A stretch of 64,000 bases of DNA from Eubacterium nodatum ATCC 33099 (GTDB lineage Bacteria > Bacillota > Clostridia > Peptostreptococcales > Anaerovoracaceae), in NCBI GenBank assembly GCA_000510425.1, contig AZKM01000006.1, forward strand, positions 1-64,000, given 5' to 3'. Positions 44,397-53,224 of the stretch are shown piece after piece. The translations under genes were made by a program, and so were the position numbers. The notes under the pieces were generated by a model. It made no database searches. It was not told the origin of the DNA and was given only the letters and a program-made list of their open reading frames with translations. The number at the start of each line of letters is the position of its first letter. The stretch's first letter is position 1.

Positions 44397-45488
44397 CTAC
44401 TTACTGAAATTATTTATAACTTTTTTACCCAAAACAGTTATAAAATGAAGTGTTATCAAAATTATCACAACAATGCCGAAATATCCTTCCACAGGATAAA
44501 TATAAGCTATAATATTCTTAAAGCCCACTAAACCGAGAAGATACCCTATCAAAACAGCGATTAAAATCACTTTCTTCTTATAGGGCTTGTCCGGAATCTT
44601 CATGGTAAAACCATAAAACACACTGGTAGCAGCTGAATATATTGACACATAAAGAACGATTCCGTAGACAATATTTACCGGAATTGAAATCCTTGCGGAA
44701 AAACCCAGCATAGGAAGATCTAAACTTGCACTAAATGCCATATCCTTTTGAAGTGCTGCAACCAAAGTAAAGGTCATTGCACCCAAAAGTAATCCACCGA
44801 TTATAGACCCTGCCATCGCATGCTTTCTATTCTTGGCATTAAGGCAAGTTGCAGATCCCATTGGAATCATTCCTAAAGAGTTATAAGCGACATAAAGCGG
44901 TGCAGCCACATACCAAGAAGAGATTATTTCCGGTTGCTGAAAATTATAGGTTTTTCCACTTTGTTCGGTACCGGACAGTATTATGTAGAAACACAGACCC
45001 ATTACCACGGCAAAGAGAATCGGAACTATATATTTAAAAAATCCGGAAATTCTCTTAAAATCACCCAATACAGTAACAGCTACCAGTACTGCAATTATTC
45101 CTCCACCTATGGCTTTGTGAATCCCGAATTGCTGATATAAAAAAGATCCTCCTGCAGCTGTCATAGAGATAATGGTCGTAAAGAGAAAAACCGCCATAAA
45201 ACAACCTATGCTTTCCGTTATTTTTTTATTGTCAACTAACGATATTATCCTTCCCATATCTTCAGTTTTCAGTTCAGCAGCCAGAAAACCAATCATGAAA
45301 GCCAGTACAGCAAAGGCACACCCTGCAAGAATAGAACCTTTGAAACCATCTTCTCCAAATATTCCGAAGAACTGCCATGTTTCCCTTCCCGACGCAAATC
45401 CTGCCCCGACTATTACGCCTACATACATTGCTGCAACACTGATGAAATTTAAATGTTCTTTTTCTTTCAAAAAGCACTCCTCACTCAC
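44397..45488 (-). CDS. YkvI-family membrane protein (putative transporter)
   Basis: 363 residues, about 10-11 hydrophobic helices. Opens NFISVAAMYVGVIVGAGFASGRE, the YkvI signature, which resembles APC-superfamily transporters in its first helix break. No substrate is known. It starts 8 bases inside the upstream unknown gene, so translation is coupled. Confidence 0.8.
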   Translation of the reverse strand: MSEECFLKEKEHLNFISVAAMYVGVIVGAGFASGRETWQFFGIFGEDGFKGSILAGCAFAVLAFMIGFLAAELKTEDMGRIISLVDNKKITESIGCFMAVFLFTTIISMTAAGGSFLYQQFGIHKAIGGGIIAVLVAVTVLGDFKRISGFFKYIVPILFAVVMGLCFYIILSGTEQSGKTYNFQQPEIISSWYVAAPLYVAYNSLGMIPMGSATCLNAKNRKHAMAGSIIGGLLLGAMTFTLVAALQKDMAFSASLDLPMLGFSARISIPVNIVYGIVLYVSIYSAATSVFYGFTMKIPDKPYKKKVILIAVLIGYLLGLVGFKNIIAYIYPVEGYFGIVVIILITLHFITVLGKKVINNFSK

Positions 45489-46029
45489 TTAATTCTATTA
45501 AATCATCGAACTTCATAACATATTCTTCTATACTATATTCCATTGCATTTTTAAAGTCATAGTAATACTCGGTGCCTCCCATCTTACTCTCTTTATAAGA
45601 TGATAATGCGTCACGAACAGAGGCAAAACTGCTTTCTCCTGTGCTATTTGAAATACATTCTACATTTTCGCTCAATGTGTACCAGTCTCTGAACTTAACT
45701 ATTTCTTCAGCAAATCTGAGATGCAGGTCTTCGCCTTTGTCATCATCTCTTGCAGATAAGTTTTGAGCCAATCCTAAAAAGGATCTTTCTATATTATCCA
45801 TTAACAATATAAAGTCCGTTTCTCTCTCCGGTATCCAATCCTCCATATCTGCAAAATAATTTTGAATAAGCTCACCGAAAACTTCCATATCCACATCCTG
45901 AATAAGCTCATATACATCATCAATTTCCACATCCTCTGAGGTTTCAAATAGTTCCGCAATATTATCAAAATACTGAAAATCTCCCGGATGCTCGATATCA
46001 AGTATTTCATAAAAAATTTCTTTTTTCAT
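45481..46029 (-). CDS. acidic protein of unknown function
   Basis: 182 residues, strongly acidic in the first half, predicted mostly helical, no signal peptide or membrane segment, and no catalytic motif I can see. It lies between murI and the YkvI-like gene in a tight minus-strand run. Function unassigned. Confidence 0.65.
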   Translation of the reverse strand: MKKEIFYEILDIEHPGDFQYFDNIAELFETSEDVEIDDVYELIQDVDMEVFGELIQNYFADMEDWIPERETDFILLMDNIERSFLGLAQNLSARDDDKGEDLHLRFAEEIVKFRDWYTLSENVECISNSTGESSFASVRDALSSYKESKMGGTEYYYDFKNAMEYSIEEYVMKFDDLIELSE

Positions 46030-46039
46030 CCAAATCTCC

Positions 46040-46855
46040 TTACAAATCCAAGTTTTTAAATCTTATGTTCAGTTCTTCCTGATACTTTCCTAATATCAGC
46101 TGAATCATATTCATAAAGTTTTCAGAAAGATCACTGGCATAAAAAACATTTTCTCCAAGACGCTTCTCAGCCAGCAAATCATATTTTTTCAATTCAATAT
46201 TTACCGCCGTCGCAGCCTCCTTGGAAGAGTTTATTATTTTAACCCCCGGATAAATTCTCTTCAGATTTTTGCTGATCAACGGATAGTGGGTACATCCTAA
46301 AACCAGAGTATCGATTGAATGAGTCTTCATAAAGTCATCTAAATAATATTTGATAGTCAAATCCATTATTTCATTATCTATGATCCCCTCTTCTATCAAG
46401 GGTACAAATGCCGGACATGCCATTGGAAACAAATTATTTAAGGTTTTATTTTTCTTTTTAATTTTATCCTCATAAGCACCGCTCTTAATAGTTGCTTTTG
46501 TAGCCAGAATCCCTATATTTTCTTCGGCATTGCAGTTTTCTGCAACCACCCTTGCCGTTGGTGAAATAGCGCTTATTATAGGCTTATCCGGATATTTTAT
46601 CCTCAATTCATCTATACAGGTTGCACTTATGGTATTACATGCAATTACCATCATTTTCACATCATTTTTTGCCATAAAATCCCCAATTTGCATGGTAAAC
46701 TGTCTTATAGTATCAGTGGATTTAGAACCATATGGAGTCCTTGCAGTGTCCCCAAAAAAAATAATACGCTCGTCAGGTAATTTTCTCATTATATATGGGA
46801 TACTGGTTAAACCGCCTATACCCGAATCAAAAAAACCAATAGGTCTGTTGTCCAT
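46040..46855 (-). CDS. murI: glutamate racemase
   Basis: 271 residues with the opening IGFFDSGIGGLTSI, a catalytic cysteine in VIACNTISATC, and the second in TLVLGCTHYPLI. It supplies D-glutamate for peptidoglycan. It is the first gene of the minus run; the divergent pepF starts 57 bases away. Confidence 0.95.
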   Translation of the reverse strand: MDNRPIGFFDSGIGGLTSIPYIMRKLPDERIIFFGDTARTPYGSKSTDTIRQFTMQIGDFMAKNDVKMMVIACNTISATCIDELRIKYPDKPIISAISPTARVVAENCNAEENIGILATKATIKSGAYEDKIKKKNKTLNNLFPMACPAFVPLIEEGIIDNEIMDLTIKYYLDDFMKTHSIDTLVLGCTHYPLISKNLKRIYPGVKIINSSKEAATAVNIELKKYDLLAEKRLGENVFYASDLSENFMNMIQLILGKYQEELNIRFKNLDL

Positions 46856-46912
46856 CTGTATTTCCTTTCACATTTATGATATACTCTATCTATTATACAA
46901 CAGGAGGCAAAA

Positions 46913-48712
46913 ATGGGAAACAAAAAATTAAAAACCCGTAACGAAATAGCGCCGGAATTTAAATGGCGATTAGAAAAAATGTATTCTGATGACGGAGACT
47001 GGGAAAAGGATCTTTCTGATGCGGAGTCACTGGCAGCAGATTTTTCAAAATTCAAAGGTCATCTCGGTGAAAGTCCTTCAATCTTAGCAGACGCCCTTGA
47101 AACCGGCGATAAAATCGAGCTTAAACTCGAACGGGCTTTCGTATATGCACGAATGAAACTTGACGAAGACAACAGAGTTGCAAAACATCAGGCAATGCAC
47201 GATAGATCAAAACAGTCCATTGCCAAAATTTCTGCAGCACTGAGTTTCATTACACCTGAGCTCATTTCTCTCCCCGGGGAAACTTTACTGTCATACCTGG
47301 AGAGAGAACCCAGATTACAGGTTTATGAACACATGTTCCACAATCTTTTACGCCAAAAGGATCATGTATTATCAAGTGATGAAGAAACCTTAATGGCTCA
47401 GATAGGTGAAGTTTTAGGTGCCACTGATACTATTTTCACAATGCTCAACGATGCTGATATGAAATTCGGAAAAATCACAGATGAAAATGGAGAAAAGGTG
47501 ACCCTGACACATGGAAACTATATCAATTTTATGCGCAGCCATAACAGAAAAGTTAGAGAGGATGCCTACAAATGTTGCTATACCTCCTATAAAAACTTAA
47601 TCAACACCCTGGCTGCCAACTATAGTTATAATGTCAAGACTGATGTAGTGACGAGCAAGATAAGGAAATACCCTTCTTCGAGAAATGCAGCGTTATCCGG
47701 CGGAAACATATCTGAGGAAGTTTATGATAATCTGGTATCTGCAGTTCACGATGCTCTTCCTGCCATGCATGAATACATTGAACTCAGAAAGAAAATTTTA
47801 GGTGTTGATGAGTTGAAAATGCATGATGTTTATGTACCTTTAGTAGAACTTCCTGAAAGATACATTCCATTTGAAGACGCCGTTTCAATATCCATGCAAG
47901 GTCTAGCACCTTTAGGCAAAGAATATCTTACACAGTTCAAAAGCGGTATAGATAGCGGCTGGGTTGATATTTACGAAAACGAAGGAAAGACCAGTGGAGC
48001 ATATAGCTTCGGGTCCTATGACAGCGATCCTTTCGTTCTTATGAACTACAACAACAGGTTGGAAGATGTCTTCACCCTTGTTCACGAGATGGGTCATTCA
48101 ATGAACTCCTATTATACCAGAAAGCATCAGCCATTCGTTTACGGAGACCACTCAATTTTCACAGCAGAAGTAGCATCAACGGTAAATGAATCTCTTTTGA
48201 TGAAACATCTTCTTTCCACGGAAAAGGATGACAAAATGCACAAACACATCTTGAATATGTATATCGAAGCATTTAGAACCACTCTTTTCAGACAAACCAT
48301 GTTTGCAGAATTTGAGCATAAATCACATAAGTATGTTGAAGAAGGCGGAAGTCTAACGGCAGAATGGCTAAATAAAACTTATGATGACCTGAACACTTTA
48401 TATTTCGGTCCTGCCCTGACCCACGATGACCTTATTCAATATGAGTGGTCCAGAATTCCTCACTTCTACAGAAGTTTTTATGTATACCAATATGCAACAG
48501 GTTATTCTGCCGCCACTGCTATATCTAAATTGATATTAGAAAATGGTGAGGAAGCAAAAAATGCCTATATAGAATTTCTCAAATGCGGCACTAATGATTA
48601 TCCGGTTGAACTTCTGAAAATTGCCGGAGTGGATATGGCAAGCAAAGAACCTGTGGACAAAGCTATGGAAACCTTCAAAAATCTTGTGGATGAACTGAAA
48701 GGATTATTTTAA
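46913..48712 (+). CDS. pepF: oligoendopeptidase F
   Basis: 599 residues, M3 family, with zinc motif HEMGHS at about 388-393, FALxx-type helices and the C-terminal FYVYQYATGYSAA signature of PepF. Cytoplasmic hydrolysis of short peptides. A perfect AGGAGG lies upstream of the ATG. It starts a plus-strand set running to ispH-rpsA; the next gene, nadK, follows 3 bases after its stop. Confidence 0.95.
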   Translation: MGNKKLKTRNEIAPEFKWRLEKMYSDDGDWEKDLSDAESLAADFSKFKGHLGESPSILADALETGDKIELKLERAFVYARMKLDEDNRVAKHQAMHDRSKQSIAKISAALSFITPELISLPGETLLSYLEREPRLQVYEHMFHNLLRQKDHVLSSDEETLMAQIGEVLGATDTIFTMLNDADMKFGKITDENGEKVTLTHGNYINFMRSHNRKVREDAYKCCYTSYKNLINTLAANYSYNVKTDVVTSKIRKYPSSRNAALSGGNISEEVYDNLVSAVHDALPAMHEYIELRKKILGVDELKMHDVYVPLVELPERYIPFEDAVSISMQGLAPLGKEYLTQFKSGIDSGWVDIYENEGKTSGAYSFGSYDSDPFVLMNYNNRLEDVFTLVHEMGHSMNSYYTRKHQPFVYGDHSIFTAEVASTVNESLLMKHLLSTEKDDKMHKHILNMYIEAFRTTLFRQTMFAEFEHKSHKYVEEGGSLTAEWLNKTYDDLNTLYFGPALTHDDLIQYEWSRIPHFYRSFYVYQYATGYSAATAISKLILENGEEAKNAYIEFLKCGTNDYPVELLKIAGVDMASKEPVDKAMETFKNLVDELKGLF

Positions 48713-48715
48713 CCT

Positions 48716-49516
48716 ATGGAAAAAATCATAAGTGTTTACTCGAATAATAAAGGCTCTTCTCCGGAAACGGAAGAAATTTTAACCGAAAAATTTAGAAAAC
48801 TTGGATTCGACATCGTAAAGGGGCTTTGCAACAGGGCTGATATACTCGTCTGTATCGGCGGAGACGGAACTTTTTTTGACGCAATCCACAAGTGTAATTA
48901 TCCCTCTATTCCTATTATCGGTATCAATACAGGACATCTTGGATTTTTCCAGGATGTTCCTCCTGACAGAATAGATGAATTTATAGATTGTTATATAACA
49001 GGAAAGTATAAAATTCAACAGCTTTCCCTGATTAAGGCAAGTGTAAAAACTGCCTCCGGCGTTTTTGAACACTGTTTCCTAAATGAAACTACCATTAGAA
49101 GCACTGATTTCAGGAGTATTCATCTAAATATTTATGTAGATGATAAACTTATAGAGTGTTGTAACGGAGACGGCATAGTTTTGTCAACTCCGACGGGAAG
49201 TACTGCGTTCAACTACTCTCTGGGAGGAAGCATAATAGACCCCCGTCTTGATCTTGTACAAATTACTCCCATCGCACCTATGAATAATACTGCTTACAGA
49301 ACTTTGTCATCCAGCATTATTTTACCGTCAAATACTTCCCTTAAACTTATTCCGGCGATGGAAAGAGATACTAACCTTTGTGTTATAAGAGACGGTTATA
49401 AAAACGAATATACAAATGTTGAAGAAGTTGTAATTTCGACTTACGATAAAAAGATTAACCTTATTCGTTCCATTGATTTTGACTTTTGGTCTAAGGTTAA
49501 CAGTAAACTACTGTAG
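48716..49516 (+). CDS. nadK: NAD kinase
   Basis: 266 residues with GGDGTFF (48-54) and LSTPTGSTAFNYSLGG. It phosphorylates NAD to NADP. Its stop is directly followed by the pseudouridine synthase frame. Confidence 0.95.
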   Translation: MEKIISVYSNNKGSSPETEEILTEKFRKLGFDIVKGLCNRADILVCIGGDGTFFDAIHKCNYPSIPIIGINTGHLGFFQDVPPDRIDEFIDCYITGKYKIQQLSLIKASVKTASGVFEHCFLNETTIRSTDFRSIHLNIYVDDKLIECCNGDGIVLSTPTGSTAFNYSLGGSIIDPRLDLVQITPIAPMNNTAYRTLSSSIILPSNTSLKLIPAMERDTNLCVIRDGYKNEYTNVEEVVISTYDKKINLIRSIDFDFWSKVNSKLL

Positions 49517-50422
49517 GTGGATATGAGAGAATTTAAATTTGTGGTAGAAAAAGAAGATGAAGGAATCGGTCTTCGAAAATTATTAAAAAAACGCCTTGGC
49601 TTCTCATCAAGGCTTTTAACTAAATTAAATTCAACTAAACAAGTGTACCTTAACGGCAATGTACTCCGAGGCTACATGAAACCAAAAGCCGGAGACATTA
49701 TAAAAGCTGTTTTACCGGAGGAACGGAGTAACTTTCCTGAAGCGGATATTCCAATAAATGTAATCTATGAAGACGACGACCTTCTGATAATCAACAAACA
49801 AGCAAAGATTACGGTTCATCCCACAAGACTGCACCAGGACAAAACCATAGCAAACGGGCTTATGAAATATATGCGTGAGAACAGCAAAAGCTTTAAAATA
49901 CGATTTGTAAACAGACTTGATATGGATACCTCCGGTCTTTTAATCGTAGGTAAAAATTCTAATGCCCAAGATAAAATAATCCATCAGATGCACAAAGGTG
50001 ATGTTGAAAAAACTTACATAACCTTGGTTAACGGAATAGTATCAGATGATGAATTTACGGTAAACCTTCCCATCGGAAGACCTGATTCCGACAGTCCCCT
50101 TCGTTCAGTAATGGAAGTTCACGGCAAACCCTCAATAACCCATGTGAAAGTTTTGGAGCGCTTTTCATCAGGCTTCACCCTTCTTAAGGTACGCCTTGAA
50201 ACAGGAAGAACACACCAGATCAGGGTTCATCTGACTCACCTTGGACATCCCCTTTGCGGAGATACTCTTTACGGTGACCATTGTCCCGAAATAATAGACA
50301 GGCAGGCTCTTCATGCATACAACTTATCATTTAAACATCCGACAAGCGATAAAAAAATGGAATTTGAAGCTCCTCTGCCTGAAGACTTTTTAAAGGCAAT
50401 TGAAATTATAAAGAATATGTGA
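49517..50422 (+). CDS. RluA-family pseudouridine synthase
   Basis: 301 residues. N-terminal S4-like RNA-binding segment (1-65), then the catalytic domain with VNRLDMDTSGLLIVGKN and the ETGRTHQIRVHLTHLGHPLCGD signature. The RNA target is probably rRNA or tRNA but cannot be set from sequence. Start may be GTG 49517 or ATG 49523. Confidence 0.92.
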   Translation: MDMREFKFVVEKEDEGIGLRKLLKKRLGFSSRLLTKLNSTKQVYLNGNVLRGYMKPKAGDIIKAVLPEERSNFPEADIPINVIYEDDDLLIINKQAKITVHPTRLHQDKTIANGLMKYMRENSKSFKIRFVNRLDMDTSGLLIVGKNSNAQDKIIHQMHKGDVEKTYITLVNGIVSDDEFTVNLPIGRPDSDSPLRSVMEVHGKPSITHVKVLERFSSGFTLLKVRLETGRTHQIRVHLTHLGHPLCGDTLYGDHCPEIIDRQALHAYNLSFKHPTSDKKMEFEAPLPEDFLKAIEIIKNM

Positions 50423-50455
50423 TCTGTCATTTTGTGCAATTAAGGAGGAAAATAG

Positions 50456-50485
50456 GTGTTATCCTATGAAAAATCGCAGATATGA
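50456..50485 (+). CDS. possible nine-codon leader ORF coupled to ispH
   Basis: GTG at 50456 sits 7 bases after AAGGAGG (50442-50448) and encodes nine residues (MLSYEKSQI). Its TGA overlaps the ispH ATG (ATGA). The ispH start has no ribosome site of its own. This is inferred from positions; no homologue can be judged for so short a frame. Confidence 0.4.
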   Translation: MLSYEKSQI

Positions 50486-52503
50486 AAATTATTAGAGCTA
50501 AACATAGCGGTTTTTGTTTCGGAGTTAAAAGAGCTATTCAAAAAACTCTGGAAAGCATAGAAAATAATGAAAATAACAATGGAAATATTTTTACTTGCGG
50601 ACAGCTTATACATAATGCCTCTGTTACAGACGAACTGGCCCGTAAAGGCGTGAATATTATCCCATCTCCCGATGAAGCAGGTATAAATGATACGATTATA
50701 GTTCGCTCCCATGGCGAACCGAAAGCATTTTACAAAGCAGCCGAAAAAAACGGTGTGAAAATTGTAGATGCTACATGTCCATTCGTATCCAAAATTCATC
50801 AATTAGTTAGTGATGCACATAATCAGGGCAAAAATATAATAATCGTTGGAGATAAAAATCATCCGGAGGTTATCGGTATCAATGGCTGGTGTGATGATAC
50901 AGCTTGCATATTCAATTCCTCAAAAGATGCTGAAACTTTTAATAAAGACAGTGCTTTTTTAGTGAGCCAAACCACACTTAAAAAAGAAACCCTTGAAGAA
51001 GTTATTGCAGCTCTTACAAAAGAAGGTGTGATCTTGGAAGTTCAGAATACAATATGCAATGCTACACATCAGCGTCAAAAGTCAGCGGCAGATTTAGCAG
51101 AAAAGGTTGATGCTATGATAGTAATCGGAGGCAGAAACTCCTCCAATACACAAAAGTTGTATGAAATTTGTAAAAAAAAGCAAAATAATTGCTTTTTTAT
51201 CGAAGATATTGGTGATTTACCATTGAAAGAATTGGAAAAATATAATACAATAGGAATTGCGGCAGGTGCATCGACGCCTGAACGTGTGATTAAGGAGGTT
51301 ATTTCTACAATGAGTGAAAACATCACTAACGAAAACATTTCAATGGCAGATATCATGGATGAAATCGATGCTTCGTTAGCTTTACCGAGAACAGGTGCAA
51401 TCATCACCGGTAAAGTTGACCAGGTAAATGAAAACGATATCATTATAAACATGGGCTGCAAAAAAGACGGCATTCTCACTTCAAATGAAGTATCATTAGA
51501 AGAAGGCCAAACCCTATCTGATTTATTCAAAGTCGGCGACGAAGTCACAGCTAAGGTTATCAAAACTGATGACAATGATGGCGGTATCCTGCTGTCAAAG
51601 AAGAGACTTGAAGTTAACGAGCATTGGAACGAAATCAACGAAGCTCTGGAAAATAAGACAACTATTGATGTAAAAGTTGTTAGACCTGTAAAGGGTGGCG
51701 TTATTGCTGCTTACAAGGAAGTTTCCGGATTCATCCCACTATCTCAGCTATCCAACAAGTTTGTTGAGAGTGCAGATGAATTTATAGGACAAGTTCTTTC
51801 TGTCAAGGTTACTAGAGTTGACCAGAGAAGAAACAGAGCAGTATTCTCACACAAAGCAATTCTGGTTGAAGAAAGGCAGAAACAGATCGATGAAATTTGG
51901 GAAACACTGAATATCAACGATATCGTAGAAGGAACCGTAATGAGATTTACAGATTACGGTGCGTTCATTGATCTTGGAGGCATTGACGGGCTTCTGCATA
52001 TTTCTGAAATTTCATGGGGTAAACTTAAACACCCTAGCGAAGTTCTGGAAATCGGTCAGACGGTAAATGTAAGAATCCTTTCGATGAACAAAGAAAAAGG
52101 CAAGATTTCTCTCGGTCTAAAACAGACCACACCTGAACCTTGGTCGGTTATCGAAGATAACTACAGCGTTGGTCAAATCGTAGCAGGAAAGGTTGTCCAG
52201 CTGAAAGAATACGGTGCATTCGTTGAACTGGAACCGGGTCTGGACGGACTTGTTCACATTTCAGAAGTTGCAAACAAGCGTGTAGCTAACATTAACGAAG
52301 AACTGACCATCGGTCAGGAAGTAAAGGCTAAAATTCTTGATATTGACACAGAAAGAAAAAGAATCAGCCTGTCAATCAAGGACGCATTAGGAGAAGAAAC
52401 TCCTGAAACGCCGGATGCTTGTACTACTGAAGGTTTGGAAGAACCTGTCGGAGTTATTGAAGACGAAAACTGTGATTTCTGCGATGTATTCGGTGGCTGC
52501 TAA
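50482..52503 (+). CDS. ispH-rpsA: fusion: IspH (HMBPP reductase) + ribosomal protein S1
   Basis: 673 residues. Residues 1-276 are IspH, the last MEP-pathway enzyme (4Fe-4S; cysteines in HSGFCFGVKRAI, VDATCPFVSKIH and NTICNATHQRQ). Residues 277-673 hold four S1 repeats (for example FTDYGAFIDLGGIDGLLHIS, LKEYGAFVELEPGLDGLVHI), matching bacterial S1, which is shorter than the six-repeat E. coli form. Such fusions are known in Clostridia. An AAGGAGG and ATG at the junction (51310) could give free S1 of 397 aa. The tail ends CDFCDVFGGC, a small cysteine cluster. The stop is followed by a terminator. Confidence 0.94.
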   Translation: MKIIRAKHSGFCFGVKRAIQKTLESIENNENNNGNIFTCGQLIHNASVTDELARKGVNIIPSPDEAGINDTIIVRSHGEPKAFYKAAEKNGVKIVDATCPFVSKIHQLVSDAHNQGKNIIIVGDKNHPEVIGINGWCDDTACIFNSSKDAETFNKDSAFLVSQTTLKKETLEEVIAALTKEGVILEVQNTICNATHQRQKSAADLAEKVDAMIVIGGRNSSNTQKLYEICKKKQNNCFFIEDIGDLPLKELEKYNTIGIAAGASTPERVIKEVISTMSENITNENISMADIMDEIDASLALPRTGAIITGKVDQVNENDIIINMGCKKDGILTSNEVSLEEGQTLSDLFKVGDEVTAKVIKTDDNDGGILLSKKRLEVNEHWNEINEALENKTTIDVKVVRPVKGGVIAAYKEVSGFIPLSQLSNKFVESADEFIGQVLSVKVTRVDQRRNRAVFSHKAILVEERQKQIDEIWETLNINDIVEGTVMRFTDYGAFIDLGGIDGLLHISEISWGKLKHPSEVLEIGQTVNVRILSMNKEKGKISLGLKQTTPEPWSVIEDNYSVGQIVAGKVVQLKEYGAFVELEPGLDGLVHISEVANKRVANINEELTIGQEVKAKILDIDTERKRISLSIKDALGEETPETPDACTTEGLEEPVGVIEDENCDFCDVFGGC

Positions 52504-52530
52504 ACTTAACTTACATTCCAAAAGCACATA

Positions 52531-52551
52531 AAGGAACCCTTTGGGTTCCTT
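52531..52551 (+). terminator. terminator after ispH-rpsA
   Basis: A 9-bp perfect stem (AAGGAACCC/GGGTTCCTT, 3-base loop) is followed by TTCTTTTAT on the plus strand, about 28 bases after the stop. Confidence 0.9.
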
Positions 52552-52622
52552 TTCTTTTATGTAACTATTCATATGGTTTATATAAGAATTTTAAGTTTAT
52601 ACAGAAGTCGAAAGAGCCCGAA

Positions 52623-52646
52623 AAAATCCGAAACGGTTTCGATTTT
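52623..52646 (-). terminator. probable terminator of the Tad operon
   Basis: A bulged stem (AAATC-GAA / TTC-GATTT) is followed on the minus strand by a TTTTTT tract, about 40 bases after the last Tad-locus gene stop. Its thermodynamics are weak because the apical loop is small. Confidence 0.5.
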
Positions 52647-52688
52647 GGATAATTTCATAGCTTCTCCCCTATTCCTGTAGAAAAAATA

Positions 52689-53222
52689 TCACACTCTCTT
52701 TTTCTCATTAAAATACATTCTGTTAAATTTACAGCTTATTAGTCTCAAATCATTGCCGCTCAGTTCTATAAAATCCAATGCCCTGTTTAAAACACCGGAA
52801 GTTCTATATTTTACCGGTACATTCCGTGCAATATCAAGTATAACTCTTTTTATGTCATCCACTATTTCCTTTTTTGATCTGTAAACATAGGGAACATAAA
52901 ACATCATAACGCTTTTATCTATTGTGCTGCACATTATATATCTTGCATCTATTTTATATTCCCCTATATAAAGATACCTATTTTCCGCTTCAATCATTTT
53001 TTCTATTATTTCCGCAACGATTTTTAACAGATAATATGGATTTATGTTCTCTACAGATAAAATTGATACAAAGTTTTCAGTATCTGCAATTGCAAAAGTA
53101 TAATTTTCTAAACTGATAAATGCCATTTTAAAAAACAGTTCCAGCCGATTTTGACAAAGAATATCCTTTTGGTATTTCTTAAACGAATCTTTAGGATATT
53201 TAATCTCAATATAGTTGCTCAT
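52689..53222 (-). CDS. unknown protein, last gene of Tad locus
   Basis: 177 residues from the ATG at 53222 behind GGTGG; a longer open frame exists. Contains IEIKYPKDSFKKYQ and NPYYLLKIVAEIIEKMIEAEN; no membrane segment. It resembles the N-terminal domain of DUF6382-type proteins found in Tad loci of other Clostridia, but lacks any FHA domain. That link is tentative. It overlaps nothing and follows the TadE-like gene by 2 bases, so it is part of the operon. Confidence 0.65.
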   Translation of the reverse strand: MSNYIEIKYPKDSFKKYQKDILCQNRLELFFKMAFISLENYTFAIADTENFVSILSVENINPYYLLKIVAEIIEKMIEAENRYLYIGEYKIDARYIMCSTIDKSVMMFYVPYVYRSKKEIVDDIKRVILDIARNVPVKYRTSGVLNRALDFIELSGNDLRLISCKFNRMYFNEKKRV

Positions 53223-53224
53223 TT

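Noticed and set aside
46856-46912. Divergent murI/pepF promoters
   Set aside because: The 57-base gap is AT-rich but no pair of boxes with 16-18 base spacing was convincing on either strand.
51075-51638. 187-residue minus-strand frame
   Set aside because: It is opposite the strongly supported IspH-S1 fusion.
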